Below, piece by piece: positions 36,612 to 45,766 of a DNA stretch of 64,000 bases. Source of the DNA: Deltaproteobacteria bacterium (GTDB lineage: Bacteria > Myxococcota_A > UBA9160 > PR03); contig JAPSFT010000005.1 of assembly GCA_035063765.1 (NCBI GenBank), positions 231,488 to 295,487 on the forward strand. Reading direction: 5' to 3'. The translations under genes and the position numbers were made by a program. Position 1 is the stretch's first letter; every line of letters begins with the position of its first letter. The notes beneath the pieces were generated by a model. That model was given only the letters and a program-made list of their open reading frames with translations. It had not been told where the DNA came from and searched no databases.

Positions 36612-38336
36612 ATGTGCATCGGCTGCAATCCGAAGCTCGAGACCGCGCTCCGCCTGATGGTCTCGCGCCGCGAGGTGATCGCGGGCGGGATCGGCGCGCT
36701 GGCGGCGCCGCTCGCGCCGCACGTCGCACGAGCGCAGCCCGAGCGCGCCGAGATCCTGTTCCGCAACGGGACCGTGCTCACGATGGACCCCGCCCGGCCG
36801 CGCGCCGAGGCGGTCGCGGTCGCCGGCGGGCGGATCCTCGCGGTCGGCGCGGAGCACGAGCTCGAGGGCCTGCGGGCGGCCGGGACGCGCGTGGTCGACC
36901 TGGCCGGCGGGGCGCTCCTGCCGGGCTTCGTCGATCCCCACATGCACACCATCTTCGCGGCCTTCGAGAGCTGGCTCGACGCCGGCCCCTTCGCGCGCCG
37001 GACCCTGGACGAGGTCGTCGAGGCGCTGCGCGCGCAGACGGCGAAGACGCCGCCGGGCGGGTGGGTCAAGGCCTGGCAGTTCGACGCCTCGATCACGCCC
37101 GGCACGATCCCGATCGATCGCGCGCTCCTCGACCGGATCGCCCCCGAGCACCCGCTCTTCCTCTTCGAGTCGAACGGCCACATCGCGCACGTGAACAGCA
37201 AGGCGCTCGCCGCGGCCGGGATCGGCCGCGAGACGCCCGATCCGCCGCAGGGGCGCTTCGAGCGCGACGCGAACGGCGAGCTCACCGGCCGGCTCGACGA
37301 GGGGCCGGCGCTCGCGCCCTTCCTCGCCCGGATCGGGATGCCCGGACCCGAGGAGCTCGCGGCGGCGATCGGGCGCCTGTTCCGCAAGGCCGCGAGCCGC
37401 GGCTGCACGAGCCTCTTCGACTGCAGCATCGGCGCGCTCGGCCCGGCCGACCTCGAGCTCCTCCGGGGCGTCATGGCCGCGGACCCGCCGATCCGCTTCG
37501 GCGGCGCCCTCGTCTCGACGCACGCGAAGGCGTGGCGCGACGCCGGGCTCGCGCCGGGCTTCGGGAACGAGCGCTTCCGGATCGGCGCCGTGAAGGCATG
37601 GTCCGACGGGTCGAACCAGGGGCGCAGCGGCTACCAGCGCCAGCCTTATCTGGGCTCCGGAGGCCGGGGCGCCCTCAACTACACGCCGGAGGCCCTGACC
37701 GAGACCGTGCGCGCCGCCCACGACGCGGGCTGGCAGGTCTGCGTGCACGCCAACGGCGACGCCGCGATCGACACCACGCTCGACGCCTACGAGGCCGCGC
37801 TGGCGGCCCGGCCCCGTCCCGGCCACCGGCACCGGATCGAGCACTGCTCGATCCTCCACGACGACCAGATCGCGCGGATGAAGGCGCTCGGCCTGTCGCC
37901 CTCGTTCCTGATCGGCCACGTCCACTTCTGGGGCCGCGCCTTCCGCGACGAGATCCTCGGGCCCGCGCGCGCGAGCCGCCTCGACCCCTGCGCCTCCGCG
38001 TTGCGCGCCGGCCTGCGCCCGAGCCTGCACTCGGACTGGAGCGTGACCGACATCGAGCCGCTGCGGCTCGTCGAGAACGCCGTCACGCGCCGGATGCGCG
38101 ACGGCGGCGAGGTGCTGAACCCGGCCGAGCGCGTCACGCCGGAGGCCGCGCTGCGCATGGTGACCGCCGACGCGGCCTGGCAGTGCGGGCGCGACGCGAC
38201 CGGCGTCCTGGCCGCCGGCAAGGCCGCGGACCTCGTGATCCTCGCCGCGGACCCCACCCGCGTGGACCCCGCGGCGCTGCGCAGCATCGCCGTCCGCGAG
38301 ACCTGGCTCGACGGCGAGCGGCGCTTCCAGGCCTAG
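36612..38336 (+). CDS. Tat-exported amidohydrolase (YtcJ-type)
   Basis: The 574-residue protein has a twin-arginine signal (SRREVIAGGIGAL, with SRR at 18-20, then ARA|QPE) and the Amidohydrolase-3 fold: HMHTIF metal motif, HANGDAAIDTTLDAYEAAL, HRIEHCSILHDD, LHSDWSVTDIE and a C-terminal GKAADLVILAADP. YtcJ-like proteins hydrolyse cyclic amides or imides; the substrate here is unknown. It would act folded in the periplasm. ATG 36612 is preceded by GGAGG. Confidence 0.88.
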   Translation: MCIGCNPKLETALRLMVSRREVIAGGIGALAAPLAPHVARAQPERAEILFRNGTVLTMDPARPRAEAVAVAGGRILAVGAEHELEGLRAAGTRVVDLAGGALLPGFVDPHMHTIFAAFESWLDAGPFARRTLDEVVEALRAQTAKTPPGGWVKAWQFDASITPGTIPIDRALLDRIAPEHPLFLFESNGHIAHVNSKALAAAGIGRETPDPPQGRFERDANGELTGRLDEGPALAPFLARIGMPGPEELAAAIGRLFRKAASRGCTSLFDCSIGALGPADLELLRGVMAADPPIRFGGALVSTHAKAWRDAGLAPGFGNERFRIGAVKAWSDGSNQGRSGYQRQPYLGSGGRGALNYTPEALTETVRAAHDAGWQVCVHANGDAAIDTTLDAYEAALAARPRPGHRHRIEHCSILHDDQIARMKALGLSPSFLIGHVHFWGRAFRDEILGPARASRLDPCASALRAGLRPSLHSDWSVTDIEPLRLVENAVTRRMRDGGEVLNPAERVTPEAALRMVTADAAWQCGRDATGVLAAGKAADLVILAADPTRVDPAALRSIAVRETWLDGERRFQA

Positions 38337-38488
38337 TGCCCGGCGCCCCCAGGGCCCGGGCGGCGCGCGCGGAAGCCAGAGGGTGGGGAGCCCGGTCGCC
38401 CGAGCTCCCCACCCTCCTGCCGGCGCCTCACCCCCCTTGGAAGCGCCGGCTCTGCGTGGTCGGGGTACGAGGGGTCGGGGGTTCCTGG

Positions 38489-38678
38489 TGTCCCGGATCG
38501 GACGTTCGCCTGCATTCGATCACGGCTACGGGCCGCGCGCAGCGTTGCGCTCCCTCCCCATAGCGACGGCTATGGCCCGGTCGCGCGCCTTGCGAGCGGC
38601 CCGTAGCCGCGATCTCGGTGCACACCCAGCCGGAAGCGACGGCTCGCGACTTCGACGGCGAACGTCCGATCCAGGACA
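38489..38678. repeat. MITE-like palindromic element, 190 bp
   Basis: A 22-bp terminal inverted repeat with one mismatch (TGTCC-CGGATCGGACGTTCGCC at 38489-38510; complement at 38657-38678) bounds the segment. Internal arms CGGCTACGGGCCGC (38523-38536) and GCGGCCCGTAGCCG (38596-38609), and CCATAGC/GCTATGG (38558-38575), nest inside. It abuts the nrdJ stop codon (38679-38681). The segment holds no gene. Its design (long nested palindromes, end at a gene's stop codon) parallels the element at 5187. Confidence 0.6.
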
Positions 38679-41480
38679 CTAGCTGCAGCCCATCGAGAGC
38701 CCGCAGTTGGGGCACTTGTAGCAGGAGCCGTTGCGGACGGTGATCGAGCCGCAATCCGTACACGCGGGCGCGTCGGCCTGGTTGACGAAGGCCTGCTGCG
38801 CCGCGGGCCTCGCCTCGGCCAGCGCCGGGCGCCCGGAGCCGCCCGCGACCGCGGCGCGCGGCAGCGCGCGCACCGTCGCCGCCTCGAGCCCGTCGGCCTC
38901 CTGCTCCTCGGGCGGCGCCTCGCTCTGCAGGAAGCGGCTGCCGAGGTAGCGGAACACGTAGTCGGTCACCGACTTCGCGAACGGGATCTCGGGGTTGTTG
39001 GTGAAGCCCGAGGGCTCGAAGCGGGTGTGGCTGAACTTGTCCACCAGGGCCTTCAGCGGCACGCCGTACTGGAGCGCGATCGAGGTCATCGTGGCGATCG
39101 TGTCCATGAGGCCGGAGACCGTGCTGCCCTCCTTGGCCATGCGCAGGAAGATCTCGCCGGGGTCGCCGTCCTCGTAGAGGCCGACGGTGAGGTAGCCCTC
39201 GTGGCCCGCGATCGAGAACTTGTGGGTCCGCGCCACCCGCTCGTCGGGGAGCTTCACGCGCCGCGGCCGCGCCTCCTCGATCGAGATCACCTGGGCACCG
39301 GCGCCCGCTGCCTCGTCCTTCGCCTTCCCCGTGTTGAGCGGCTGCGAGCGCTTGCAGCCGTCGCGGTACACGGCGAGCGCCTTCAGCCCGAGCCGCCAGG
39401 CCTCCGTGTAGGCGGTCGTGATGTCGTCGATCGTGGCTTCCTCGGGCAGGTTCACGGTCTTCGAGATCGCGCCCGAGAGGAAGGGCTGGACGGCGCCCAT
39501 CATGCGCACGTGGCCCATCCAGTGGATCGAGCGCTTGCCACTGGCCGGCCGGAACGCGCAGTCGAAGACCGCGAGGTGCTCCTCGCGCAGCTCGGGGGCG
39601 CCCTCGATCGTCTCCTGCTCGTCCACGTAGCGCACGATCGACGCGATCTGCTCGCCCGAATAGCCGAGCCGGGCCAGCGCCATCGGGACGGTCTGGTTCA
39701 CGATCTTGAGCAGCCCGCCGCCGACCAGCTTCTTGTACTTCACGAGCGCGATGTCGGGCTCGACCCCGGTCGTGTCGCAGTCCATCATGAAGGCGATCGT
39801 GCCGGTCGGAGCCAGCACCGTGGTCTGGGCGTTCTTGAAGCCGTGCCGGCGGCCGTGCGCCAGGGCGTCGCTCCAGGCGCTGCGCGCCGCGGCGAGCAGG
39901 TCGGCCGGAACGCCTGCCGCCGGGATCACGTCGGCGGCCGCCTTGTGCATGCCGATCACGTCGAGGAACGACTCGCGGTTCTCGCGGAAGCGCGGGAAGG
40001 GGCCCATCGCCTCGGCGATCTCCGCCGAGCTCAGGTAGGCCTGCCCGCACATCAGCGCCGTCACCGCGGCCGCCAGGTTGCGGCCCTCGTCGCTGTCGTA
40101 GGCGAGCCCGCGCGACATCAGCAGTGCGCCCAGGTTCGCGTAGCCGAGCCCGATCGTGCGGTAGAGGTGGCTGTTCTCGGCGATCCGCGCCGTCGGGTAG
40201 TCGGCGTGGTCGACGAGGATCTCCTGGGCCAGGAACACCACCGCCACCGCGCGCCGGAACGACTCGACGTCGAAGCGGCCCGCCTCGTCGACGAAGCGCA
40301 TCAGGTTCAGGCTCGCGAGGTTGCAGGCCGTGTCGTCGAGGAACATGTACTCGGAGCAGGGATTGCTGGCGTTGATCCGGCCCGAGGTCTTGCACGGGTT
40401 CCAGCGGTTGATCGTGGTGTCGTACTGGATGCCGGGGTCGCCGCAGGCGTGGGCGGCCTCCGCCATCGCGTGCATCAGCCGGCGCGCCGGGAAGGTCTCC
40501 ACGGGCTTGCCGGTCAGCACCTCGCGGGTCTGCCACTCGCGGTCGGCGCGCACCGCCTCCATGAAGCCGTCCGTCACGCGCACCGAGTGGTTCGCGTTCT
40601 GGAAGAACACCGAGTCGTAGGCGCCGCCCGGCACGTTGAAGCCGCCGTCGTAGCCGGCCTCGATCAGCGCCCAGGCCTTCTTCTCCTCGTCCCACTTGCA
40701 GCGCGCGAACTCGAGGATGTCGGGATGCTCGGCGTCGAGGATCACCATCTTCGCCGCGCGCCGGGTCTTGCCCCCGGACTTGATGACGCCGGCGAAGGCG
40801 TCGAAGCCCTTCATGAACGACACCGGCCCCGAGGCGATGCCGCCCCCCGAGAGCTTCTCGTGCGAGGAGCGGATCCGCGACAGGTTGGAGCCCGCCCCCG
40901 AGCCGCCCTTGAAGAGCGTGGCCTCGGTGCGCGCCAGCTCCATGATCGACTCCATGGTGTCGTCGACCGAGTTGATGAAGCAGGCGCTGGCCTGCTGCGG
41001 CGTGTCGGGGACGCCGAGGTTGAACCAGACGGGGCTGTTGAAGCTGGCGAGCTGGTGGACCAGCACGTGGGTCAGCTCGTCGCGGAAGCTCTGGCCGTCG
41101 GCGGGCGTGCGGAAGTAGCCCGAGGCGTCGCCCCACCCGGCGATCCGGTCGACCACGCGGCCGATCAGCTGCTTCACGCTGTGCTCGCGGTCGGGCGAGC
41201 CGACGTGGCCGCGGAAGTACTTCGAGACCACGACGTTCGTGGCGAGCGCCGACCAGGCGGCGGGCACCTCGACGTCGTTCTGCTCGAAGAGGGTCTCACC
41301 GCGCTCGTTGGCGATGCGGGCGGAGCGCAGCTCCCACGCGACGCGATCGAAGGGGTCCTCGCCGGCGCGCGTGAAGTGGCGCGGGATCGCGAGGCCGCGC
41401 GGCTTGCGCGCACCTGCCCGCACCCGGGGCCGCCAGGTCCCGTTGATGGAACGCTCGCTCGCGTGCTGGACCTCGGTCAC
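38679..41480 (-). CDS. nrdJ: Adenosylcobalamin-dependent ribonucleotide reductase
   Basis: The 933-residue class II enzyme reduces ribonucleotides without oxygen dependence. Signatures: GSGAGSNLSRIRSSHEKLSG, WNPCKTSGRINASNPCSEY (active-site Cys and Glu loops), TTVLAPTGTIAFMMDCDTTG, and a C-terminal zinc-like CTDCGS...CYKCPNCGLSMGCS. Start GTG 41480 follows GGGGGAAG. A 600-bp leader precedes it. No class I genes are seen. It ends at a palindromic repeat. Confidence 0.95.
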   Translation of the reverse strand: MTEVQHASERSINGTWRPRVRAGARKPRGLAIPRHFTRAGEDPFDRVAWELRSARIANERGETLFEQNDVEVPAAWSALATNVVVSKYFRGHVGSPDREHSVKQLIGRVVDRIAGWGDASGYFRTPADGQSFRDELTHVLVHQLASFNSPVWFNLGVPDTPQQASACFINSVDDTMESIMELARTEATLFKGGSGAGSNLSRIRSSHEKLSGGGIASGPVSFMKGFDAFAGVIKSGGKTRRAAKMVILDAEHPDILEFARCKWDEEKKAWALIEAGYDGGFNVPGGAYDSVFFQNANHSVRVTDGFMEAVRADREWQTREVLTGKPVETFPARRLMHAMAEAAHACGDPGIQYDTTINRWNPCKTSGRINASNPCSEYMFLDDTACNLASLNLMRFVDEAGRFDVESFRRAVAVVFLAQEILVDHADYPTARIAENSHLYRTIGLGYANLGALLMSRGLAYDSDEGRNLAAAVTALMCGQAYLSSAEIAEAMGPFPRFRENRESFLDVIGMHKAAADVIPAAGVPADLLAAARSAWSDALAHGRRHGFKNAQTTVLAPTGTIAFMMDCDTTGVEPDIALVKYKKLVGGGLLKIVNQTVPMALARLGYSGEQIASIVRYVDEQETIEGAPELREEHLAVFDCAFRPASGKRSIHWMGHVRMMGAVQPFLSGAISKTVNLPEEATIDDITTAYTEAWRLGLKALAVYRDGCKRSQPLNTGKAKDEAAGAGAQVISIEEARPRRVKLPDERVARTHKFSIAGHEGYLTVGLYEDGDPGEIFLRMAKEGSTVSGLMDTIATMTSIALQYGVPLKALVDKFSHTRFEPSGFTNNPEIPFAKSVTDYVFRYLGSRFLQSEAPPEEQEADGLEAATVRALPRAAVAGGSGRPALAEARPAAQQAFVNQADAPACTDCGSITVRNGSCYKCPNCGLSMGCS

Positions 41481-41496
41481 GTCGCTTCCCCCGGTT

Positions 41497-41525
41497 CGAC
41501 TGTTGGCAGACCGACTGTTGGCAGA
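41497..41525. repeat. Tandem 15-bp repeat upstream of nrdJ
   Basis: CGACTGTTGGCAGA appears twice (41497-41510 and 41512-41525), 15 bases apart, on the plus strand, 17-45 bases before the nrdJ start. The reverse complement gives CTGCCAACAGTCG on the nrdJ-coding strand. The position near the start would suit an operator for a dimeric regulator. Confidence 0.45.
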
Positions 41526-41736
41526 TCGACGATCGACGGGCTGGCGGTCGCTGCGTGATGGGCGGAGCTCCGGGCCGCTTCGCCCCGGGGCGCCCTCGTG
41601 CCGAGTGAACCCCCTCGAGCTCCCCCGATCCGAGAGCTCGCCTGCGAGACCCGAGCAGGGCATGGGACGTAGGAGCGAGCGGCCGAGCCACCCGGAGACC
41701 GGATCACGAAGAGACCGAGCCACGAGGAGGCGAAGA

Positions 41737-41784
41737 GGGCGCCCAGAGCCACCCGGCCTTTCGAGCCGGGCATTCCGGGCGCCC
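41737..41784. repeat. Nested hairpin in the nrdJ leader
   Basis: GGGCGCCC at both ends (41737-41744 and 41777-41784) frames an inner CCCGGC/GCCGGG stem (41752-41757 and 41765-41770). In RNA it forms two stacked stems with no T-tract. It lies about 260 bases before the start and could be part of an attenuator or a folded leader. Confidence 0.4.
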
Positions 41785-42108
41785 CCCGAGCCGGGTCCGG
41801 GTCCTCCTTCCCTTCACCAGCTCGCCACCCGCCAGCGACCGCCTTGTTACTGAACCCCCCCAAGTCGCTGGCAGGCCGTTCACATCCCCGTGATGCTGGG
41901 TGTACTCCTCGGGGCCGGGAGCGTCAACGGGAAAATACAAGATGTCGCGGGAGAGGGCGGATGGAGGCACAACCCATCGTGTTCGTAGGCCCTGGACGGC
42001 CGCGGAGGGCCCCTCTCGAAGAGGGCTTGCCAGGGGGCAGCGGGACCGGTCGCGCAAGCCCGCGTCGCAGCGTGATTTACGCGGCGCGTTGGCTCACTGC
42101 GTCAGCCA

Positions 42109-42786
42109 TCAGACGGGAACGCCCGTGAAACGGACCCCGACGCCCTCGGGAATCCGGTAGCGGACGTTGAGGCCGATCAGGAGCGCGGTCACGCCCTCGA
42201 CGTAGCGGGCGTTCGCGAGCGGCCCGCCGTCGATGCCGCGCAGCCCGGGCACCAGCCCGCAGAGCTCCATCACGAGCTTGCGCGCAGCGGGGGGGCCCGA
42301 GACCACGACGTCGCATTCGACGGGATGGGCCAGCTCCCGGAGCCGGTGGGCCGAGACGTTCTGGAAGGCCGACACGACCGGGACGCCCGCGGGCACGAGC
42401 GACGCGACGAGCTCCGCGCACGAGCCCTGCCACACCCCGACCGTGCGCACCGGCCCGTCGCCGATCGCCGTGGCGAGCGGCACGCCCATCGACACCACCA
42501 CGTGCTGCGCGCCGAGCCGCTCCTTCACCGCCTTCACCGTGTCCGCCGTGTGCTCGAAGGGCACCGAGAGGATCACGAGCGGCGCCTTCGCGACGGCGTC
42601 GGCGTTGTCGAGGCCCGCCACGTCGGCGCCGGGGACGGCGGCGCGCACCTCGCCGGCAGCGGCCTGCGCGCGCTCGAGCCGGCGCGAGCCGATCACGACC
42701 GGCCGGCCCGCCTGCGCGAAGCGCAGCGCGAGGCCGAGGCCCTGGTCGCCGGTTCCACCCAGGATCGCGATCGCATGGGGATCCAT
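42109..42786 (-). CDS. npdG: F420-dependent NADP oxidoreductase-like protein
   Basis: The 225-residue protein has the N-terminal AILGGTGDQGLGLALRFAQAG dinucleotide fold, a VVIGSRRLERAQ strand and NVSAHRLRELAHPVECDVVVSG, the pattern of F420:NADPH oxidoreductases (npdG). It would link cofactor F420 to NADP(H). No other F420 gene (fbiC, cofC) is in the window, so the function rests on similarity alone. ATG 42786. Confidence 0.75.
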   Translation of the reverse strand: MDPHAIAILGGTGDQGLGLALRFAQAGRPVVIGSRRLERAQAAAGEVRAAVPGADVAGLDNADAVAKAPLVILSVPFEHTADTVKAVKERLGAQHVVVSMGVPLATAIGDGPVRTVGVWQGSCAELVASLVPAGVPVVSAFQNVSAHRLRELAHPVECDVVVSGPPAARKLVMELCGLVPGLRGIDGGPLANARYVEGVTALLIGLNVRYRIPEGVGVRFTGVPV

Positions 42787-42884
42787 GGCGCGGGAGACTA
42801 GAGCCCCTCTCGCGAACCCGCTTCCCGCGGCCGGCCTCGGCGCGATCGTCGCCGCGATCTCCTCGCGTGGCTAGGCTGTTCGCG

Positions 42885-43229
42885 ATGGCCACGTCGGGCA
42901 ACGACGAGCACCGCTTCGTCCCGAGTGCGATCGCGCAGGAGGGCCCGGGTGCGCTCGCCATCACCTGGGCCGACGGCCACCGGAGCGTCTACCCGGTGCG
43001 CGCGCTGCGGCTCGCGTGCGCCTGCGCGTACTGCGTCGACGAGTGGACCGGCCGCGGGCAGCTCGACGAGGCGCGGGTGCCCGCCGACGTCCACCCGCTC
43101 CAGATCGCGCCGGTCGGGCGCTACGCGCTGCGGATCACCTGGAGCGACGGGCACGAGAGCGGGATCTACCCCTTCCAGCGCCTGCGCTCGCTGTGCGGCT
43201 GCGAGGACTGCCGCGCGCAGGAGCCGTAG
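42885..43229 (+). CDS. DUF971 protein
   Basis: The 114-residue protein has two cysteine clusters (CACAYCVDEWTG and CGCEDCRAQ) plus repeated ITWADGHRSVYP and ITWSDGHESGIYP strands, the DUF971 layout (also the N-terminal domain of gamma-butyrobetaine hydroxylases). The Cys pattern suggests zinc. ATG 42885 is favoured over GTG 42867 by the alignment. Function is unknown. Often near Fe-S or mitochondrial-type genes. Confidence 0.8.
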   Translation: MATSGNDEHRFVPSAIAQEGPGALAITWADGHRSVYPVRALRLACACAYCVDEWTGRGQLDEARVPADVHPLQIAPVGRYALRITWSDGHESGIYPFQRLRSLCGCEDCRAQEP

Positions 43230-43319
43230 CCGGCCCGCGCGCAGGACACGAAGCCGGCCCGGCGCGCCGCGCCGGCGCGCCCGCCGTCGCGAGCGGCGCC
43301 ACGGCTATCCTCCGGCGCC

Positions 43320-43751
43320 GTGGACCTGCGCCCCCTCCCGCCGCGCGACTACACGGACGAGACCCGGACGCTCGCGCCGCACGGCCTGCGGCTCGTGCTC
43401 GTCGCGGTGGGGCTCGGGTGCGTCGCGCTCGGGGCGGTCGGCGTGGTCACGCCGGTGCTCCCGACGACGCCCTTCCTGCTGGTCGCCGCGGCCTGCTTCG
43501 CGCGCGCGTCGCCGCGCTTCTACCAGCGCCTGCTCGCGAACCCCACCTTCGGGCCGCTGATCCGCGACTGGCGCGAGCAGCGCGCCATCCCGCTGCGCGC
43601 AAAGCTCACGGCGATCGCCACCATCACGCTCACGATCGGCAGCTCGGTCGTCTTCTTCGTCGAGCCGCGCTGGGCCGACGCGCTGATGGTCGCGACCGGC
43701 GTCACGCTCTGTACCTGGCTGTGGCGCCAGAAGACCCTCGAGCGGGGCTGA
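43320..43751 (+). CDS. DUF454/YbaN-family membrane protein
   Basis: The 143-residue protein has two helical hairpins: GLGCVALGAVGVVTPVLPTTPFLLVAAACF and LTAIATITLTIGSSVVFF. The GVVTPVLPTTPFLLVAAACFARASPRFY stretch is the DUF454 signature. GTG start 43320. The function is not known. It ends right before the convergent SDR gene. Confidence 0.85.
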   Translation: MDLRPLPPRDYTDETRTLAPHGLRLVLVAVGLGCVALGAVGVVTPVLPTTPFLLVAAACFARASPRFYQRLLANPTFGPLIRDWREQRAIPLRAKLTAIATITLTIGSSVVFFVEPRWADALMVATGVTLCTWLWRQKTLERG

Positions 43752-44564
43752 TCAGCCGGGCGAGCCGAAGCGGCGGTAGCCGGCGCGGACCAGGTGGTGC
43801 ACGGCCGACGGGAAGAGCCGCTTCGCCCAGTCCACGACGTAGGTCTCGCGGCACACGCGCACGCGCAGCGCGCCGCGCTCGACGCCGCGCGCGATCTGCT
43901 CGGCCACCACCGCGGGGTCGATCGCCTGGCGCTCGAAGCGCTCGACCATCCGCGCCTTCGTGTCGGGGTCGGCCGTGCGGCTCGCGCGCACGATGTTGGT
44001 GCGCACGCCGCCCGGGTGGACCACGGTCACGCCGATCCGGGCGTCCGCGAGCTCGGCCCAGAGCGCCTCCGAGAAGCCACGCACGCCGAACTTGGTGGCG
44101 CAGTAGCTGCTCTGGGTCGGGAGCCCGATCAGGCCGAAGAGGCTCGACACGTTCACGAGGTGCCCTTCGGGCCGCCGGCGCAGGTGCGGCAGGAAGGCCT
44201 TGCAGCCGTGCACGACGCCCCAGAGGTTCACGCCCACGATCCAGCGCAGGTCCTCGATCGACTGCTCCTCGAGCGTCCCCGTTACCGACACGCCGGCGTT
44301 GTTGACGACGAGGTCGACGCCGCCGTGGGCCGCGACGGTCTCGGCGGCGAAGGCCACGACGGCCTCCCAGTCGGCGACGTCGACGGCGTGGGTCGTGGCG
44401 CGCCGGCCGAGGGCTTCGACGCGACGGGCGGTTTCGGCGAGGCCGGCCGCGTCGACGTCCCCGAGCGCGAGCGAGCAGCCGCGGCCCGCGAGGACCAGGG
44501 CCAGCGCGCGGCCGATCCCGCTCGCCGCGCCCGTCACCACCGCTACCTTGCCGTGCAGCTCCAC
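43752..44564 (-). CDS. Short-chain dehydrogenase/reductase
   Basis: The 270-residue NAD(P)-binding protein has TGAASGIG (residues 11-18), NNAG, the catalytic Ser-Tyr-Lys (S-S-L-F-G then YCATKFG) and a C-terminal GVRTNI loop. The pattern is a classical SDR with a C-terminal extension of about 60 residues typical of membrane-attached lipid-like substrates. The neighbour (argE-like, 13 bases away on the same strand) does not reveal the substrate. Confidence 0.9.
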   Translation of the reverse strand: MELHGKVAVVTGAASGIGRALALVLAGRGCSLALGDVDAAGLAETARRVEALGRRATTHAVDVADWEAVVAFAAETVAAHGGVDLVVNNAGVSVTGTLEEQSIEDLRWIVGVNLWGVVHGCKAFLPHLRRRPEGHLVNVSSLFGLIGLPTQSSYCATKFGVRGFSEALWAELADARIGVTVVHPGGVRTNIVRASRTADPDTKARMVERFERQAIDPAVVAEQIARGVERGALRVRVCRETYVVDWAKRLFPSAVHHLVRAGYRRFGSPG

Positions 44565-44576
44565 GCGCGCCCTCCC

Positions 44577-45731
44577 TCACGCCGCCGGCGTCTCGAGCAG
44601 CCGGGCGAAGAGCTCCTCCATCGCGGCCACCTGGTCGAGCGCCACCCACTCGCGGGCGGTGTGGGCCTGCTCGATCGAGCCCGGACCGAGCACCACGGCG
44701 GGGATCCCGCGCGCGGCGAAGACGCCCGCGTCGGTGGCGAAGCCGGCCGCCGCGGGGGGCGCGTCGCAGCCGGCCGCTGCGAGCGCGGCGCGGCAGGCCC
44801 GCACGCACGGGGCGGCCGGGTCGGTGGCGAGCGCGGGCTTGCGCGCCTCCAGGTGGGTGAGCGCGACGTCGTCCGCCAGGCCGGCGTCCCGCAGCACCGC
44901 CTCCACCTCGCGACGCACGTTCGTGGCGTCCTCGCCGGGGAGCAGCCGGCGGTCGGCCACCAGCCAGGCGTGGTCCGGGACGACGTTGAAGGCGTGGCCC
45001 CCGCCGACGCGGCCGACCGAGAGCGTGGCCGGGCCGAGCGCCGGGTCGCGGCGGGCGGCGAGGCGCTCGGCGAGCCCGGCGAGCGCGAGGGCGGCGCGCG
45101 CCAGCGCGTAGATCGCGTTGCGGCCCGCCTCGGGCGCGCTCGAGTGGCCGGCCCGGCCGTGCGCCTCGAGGCGCAGCTCCGCGATCCCCTTGTGGTGGGT
45201 GACGACGCGCAGGCCGGTGGGCTCGGTCGCGAGCGCCCAGGCGGGCCGCGCGGCGCCGAGGTGCGCGAGCACGTCGTGGACGCCCGCGCTCCCGAACTCC
45301 TCGTCGGCCTCGCCGACGACGACCAGCGGCCGGCGCAGCGTGCCGCGCGCCAGCACCCGCTCGAGCGCGGCGACGAGCGCCGCCATCCCGCCCTTGGTGT
45401 CGCAGGCGCCGCGCCCGTAGAGCCGTCCTGCGGCGAGGTGCGGGTCGAAGGGAGCGATCTCCATCCCGTCCACCGGCACCGTGTCGAGGTGCGAGGCCAC
45501 CAGCAGCGGGGCGCCCCGCGCCCCGGCAGGGCGCGCCTCGGCGACCACGCTCGCCCGCTCGCCCGTCCCGATCACCGCCGCGTCGAGGTGGAGCCGGCGA
45601 AGCTGCGCCGCCAGGTGCTCCGCATAGCGCCGCTCACCCGTGATCGCCGCCGGCAGGTCGTCGCGCCCCATCGGATTCACCGACGGGATCGACACGTAGT
45701 CGCGCAGCAGCTCGAGGCTCCGCTCCGCCAC
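44577..45731 (-). CDS. Acetylornithine deacetylase-like M20 peptidase
   Basis: The 384-residue M20 metalloenzyme has SHLDTVPVDGM (zinc His), YGRGACDTKGG (Asp and general base region), EADEEFGSAG (Glu) and a C-terminal H. ArgE/DapE family members bind two zincs and cleave N-acyl amino acids. GTG 45731 gives the right length. An ArgE role is likely but the wider M20 family cannot be excluded. Confidence 0.85.
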   Translation of the reverse strand: MAERSLELLRDYVSIPSVNPMGRDDLPAAITGERRYAEHLAAQLRRLHLDAAVIGTGERASVVAEARPAGARGAPLLVASHLDTVPVDGMEIAPFDPHLAAGRLYGRGACDTKGGMAALVAALERVLARGTLRRPLVVVGEADEEFGSAGVHDVLAHLGAARPAWALATEPTGLRVVTHHKGIAELRLEAHGRAGHSSAPEAGRNAIYALARAALALAGLAERLAARRDPALGPATLSVGRVGGGHAFNVVPDHAWLVADRRLLPGEDATNVRREVEAVLRDAGLADDVALTHLEARKPALATDPAAPCVRACRAALAAAGCDAPPAAAGFATDAGVFAARGIPAVVLGPGSIEQAHTAREWVALDQVAAMEELFARLLETPAA

Positions 45732-45766
45732 CCGCCGACCATACCGCAGGCCGGGACGCCCCCCGA

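Larger units (their letters stand above)
41481..42108. other. 628-bp non-coding leader of nrdJ
   Basis: No convincing gene lies between nrdJ and the downstream F420-reductase gene. ORFs such as 41477-41863 have Ser/Arg/Pro-rich translations. Features seen are a 15-bp-period tandem repeat near the nrdJ start, a nested hairpin (41737-41784) and a CCAGCGAC/GTCGCTGG stem on the minus strand near 41833-41874. I looked for the B12-box and found no convincing match in the nrdJ-coding orientation. Confidence 0.45.

Noticed and set aside
41690..41710. Plus-strand stretch resembling a cobalamin B12-box near nrdJ
   Set aside because: The match (AGCCA...GGAGACCGG) is in the wrong orientation for nrdJ, carries extra bases and lacks the other riboswitch conserved parts.
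41477..41863. 129-codon minus-strand frame in the nrdJ leader
   Set aside because: Low-complexity translation overlapping tandem repeats and hairpins, with no ribosome site; likely leader sequence.
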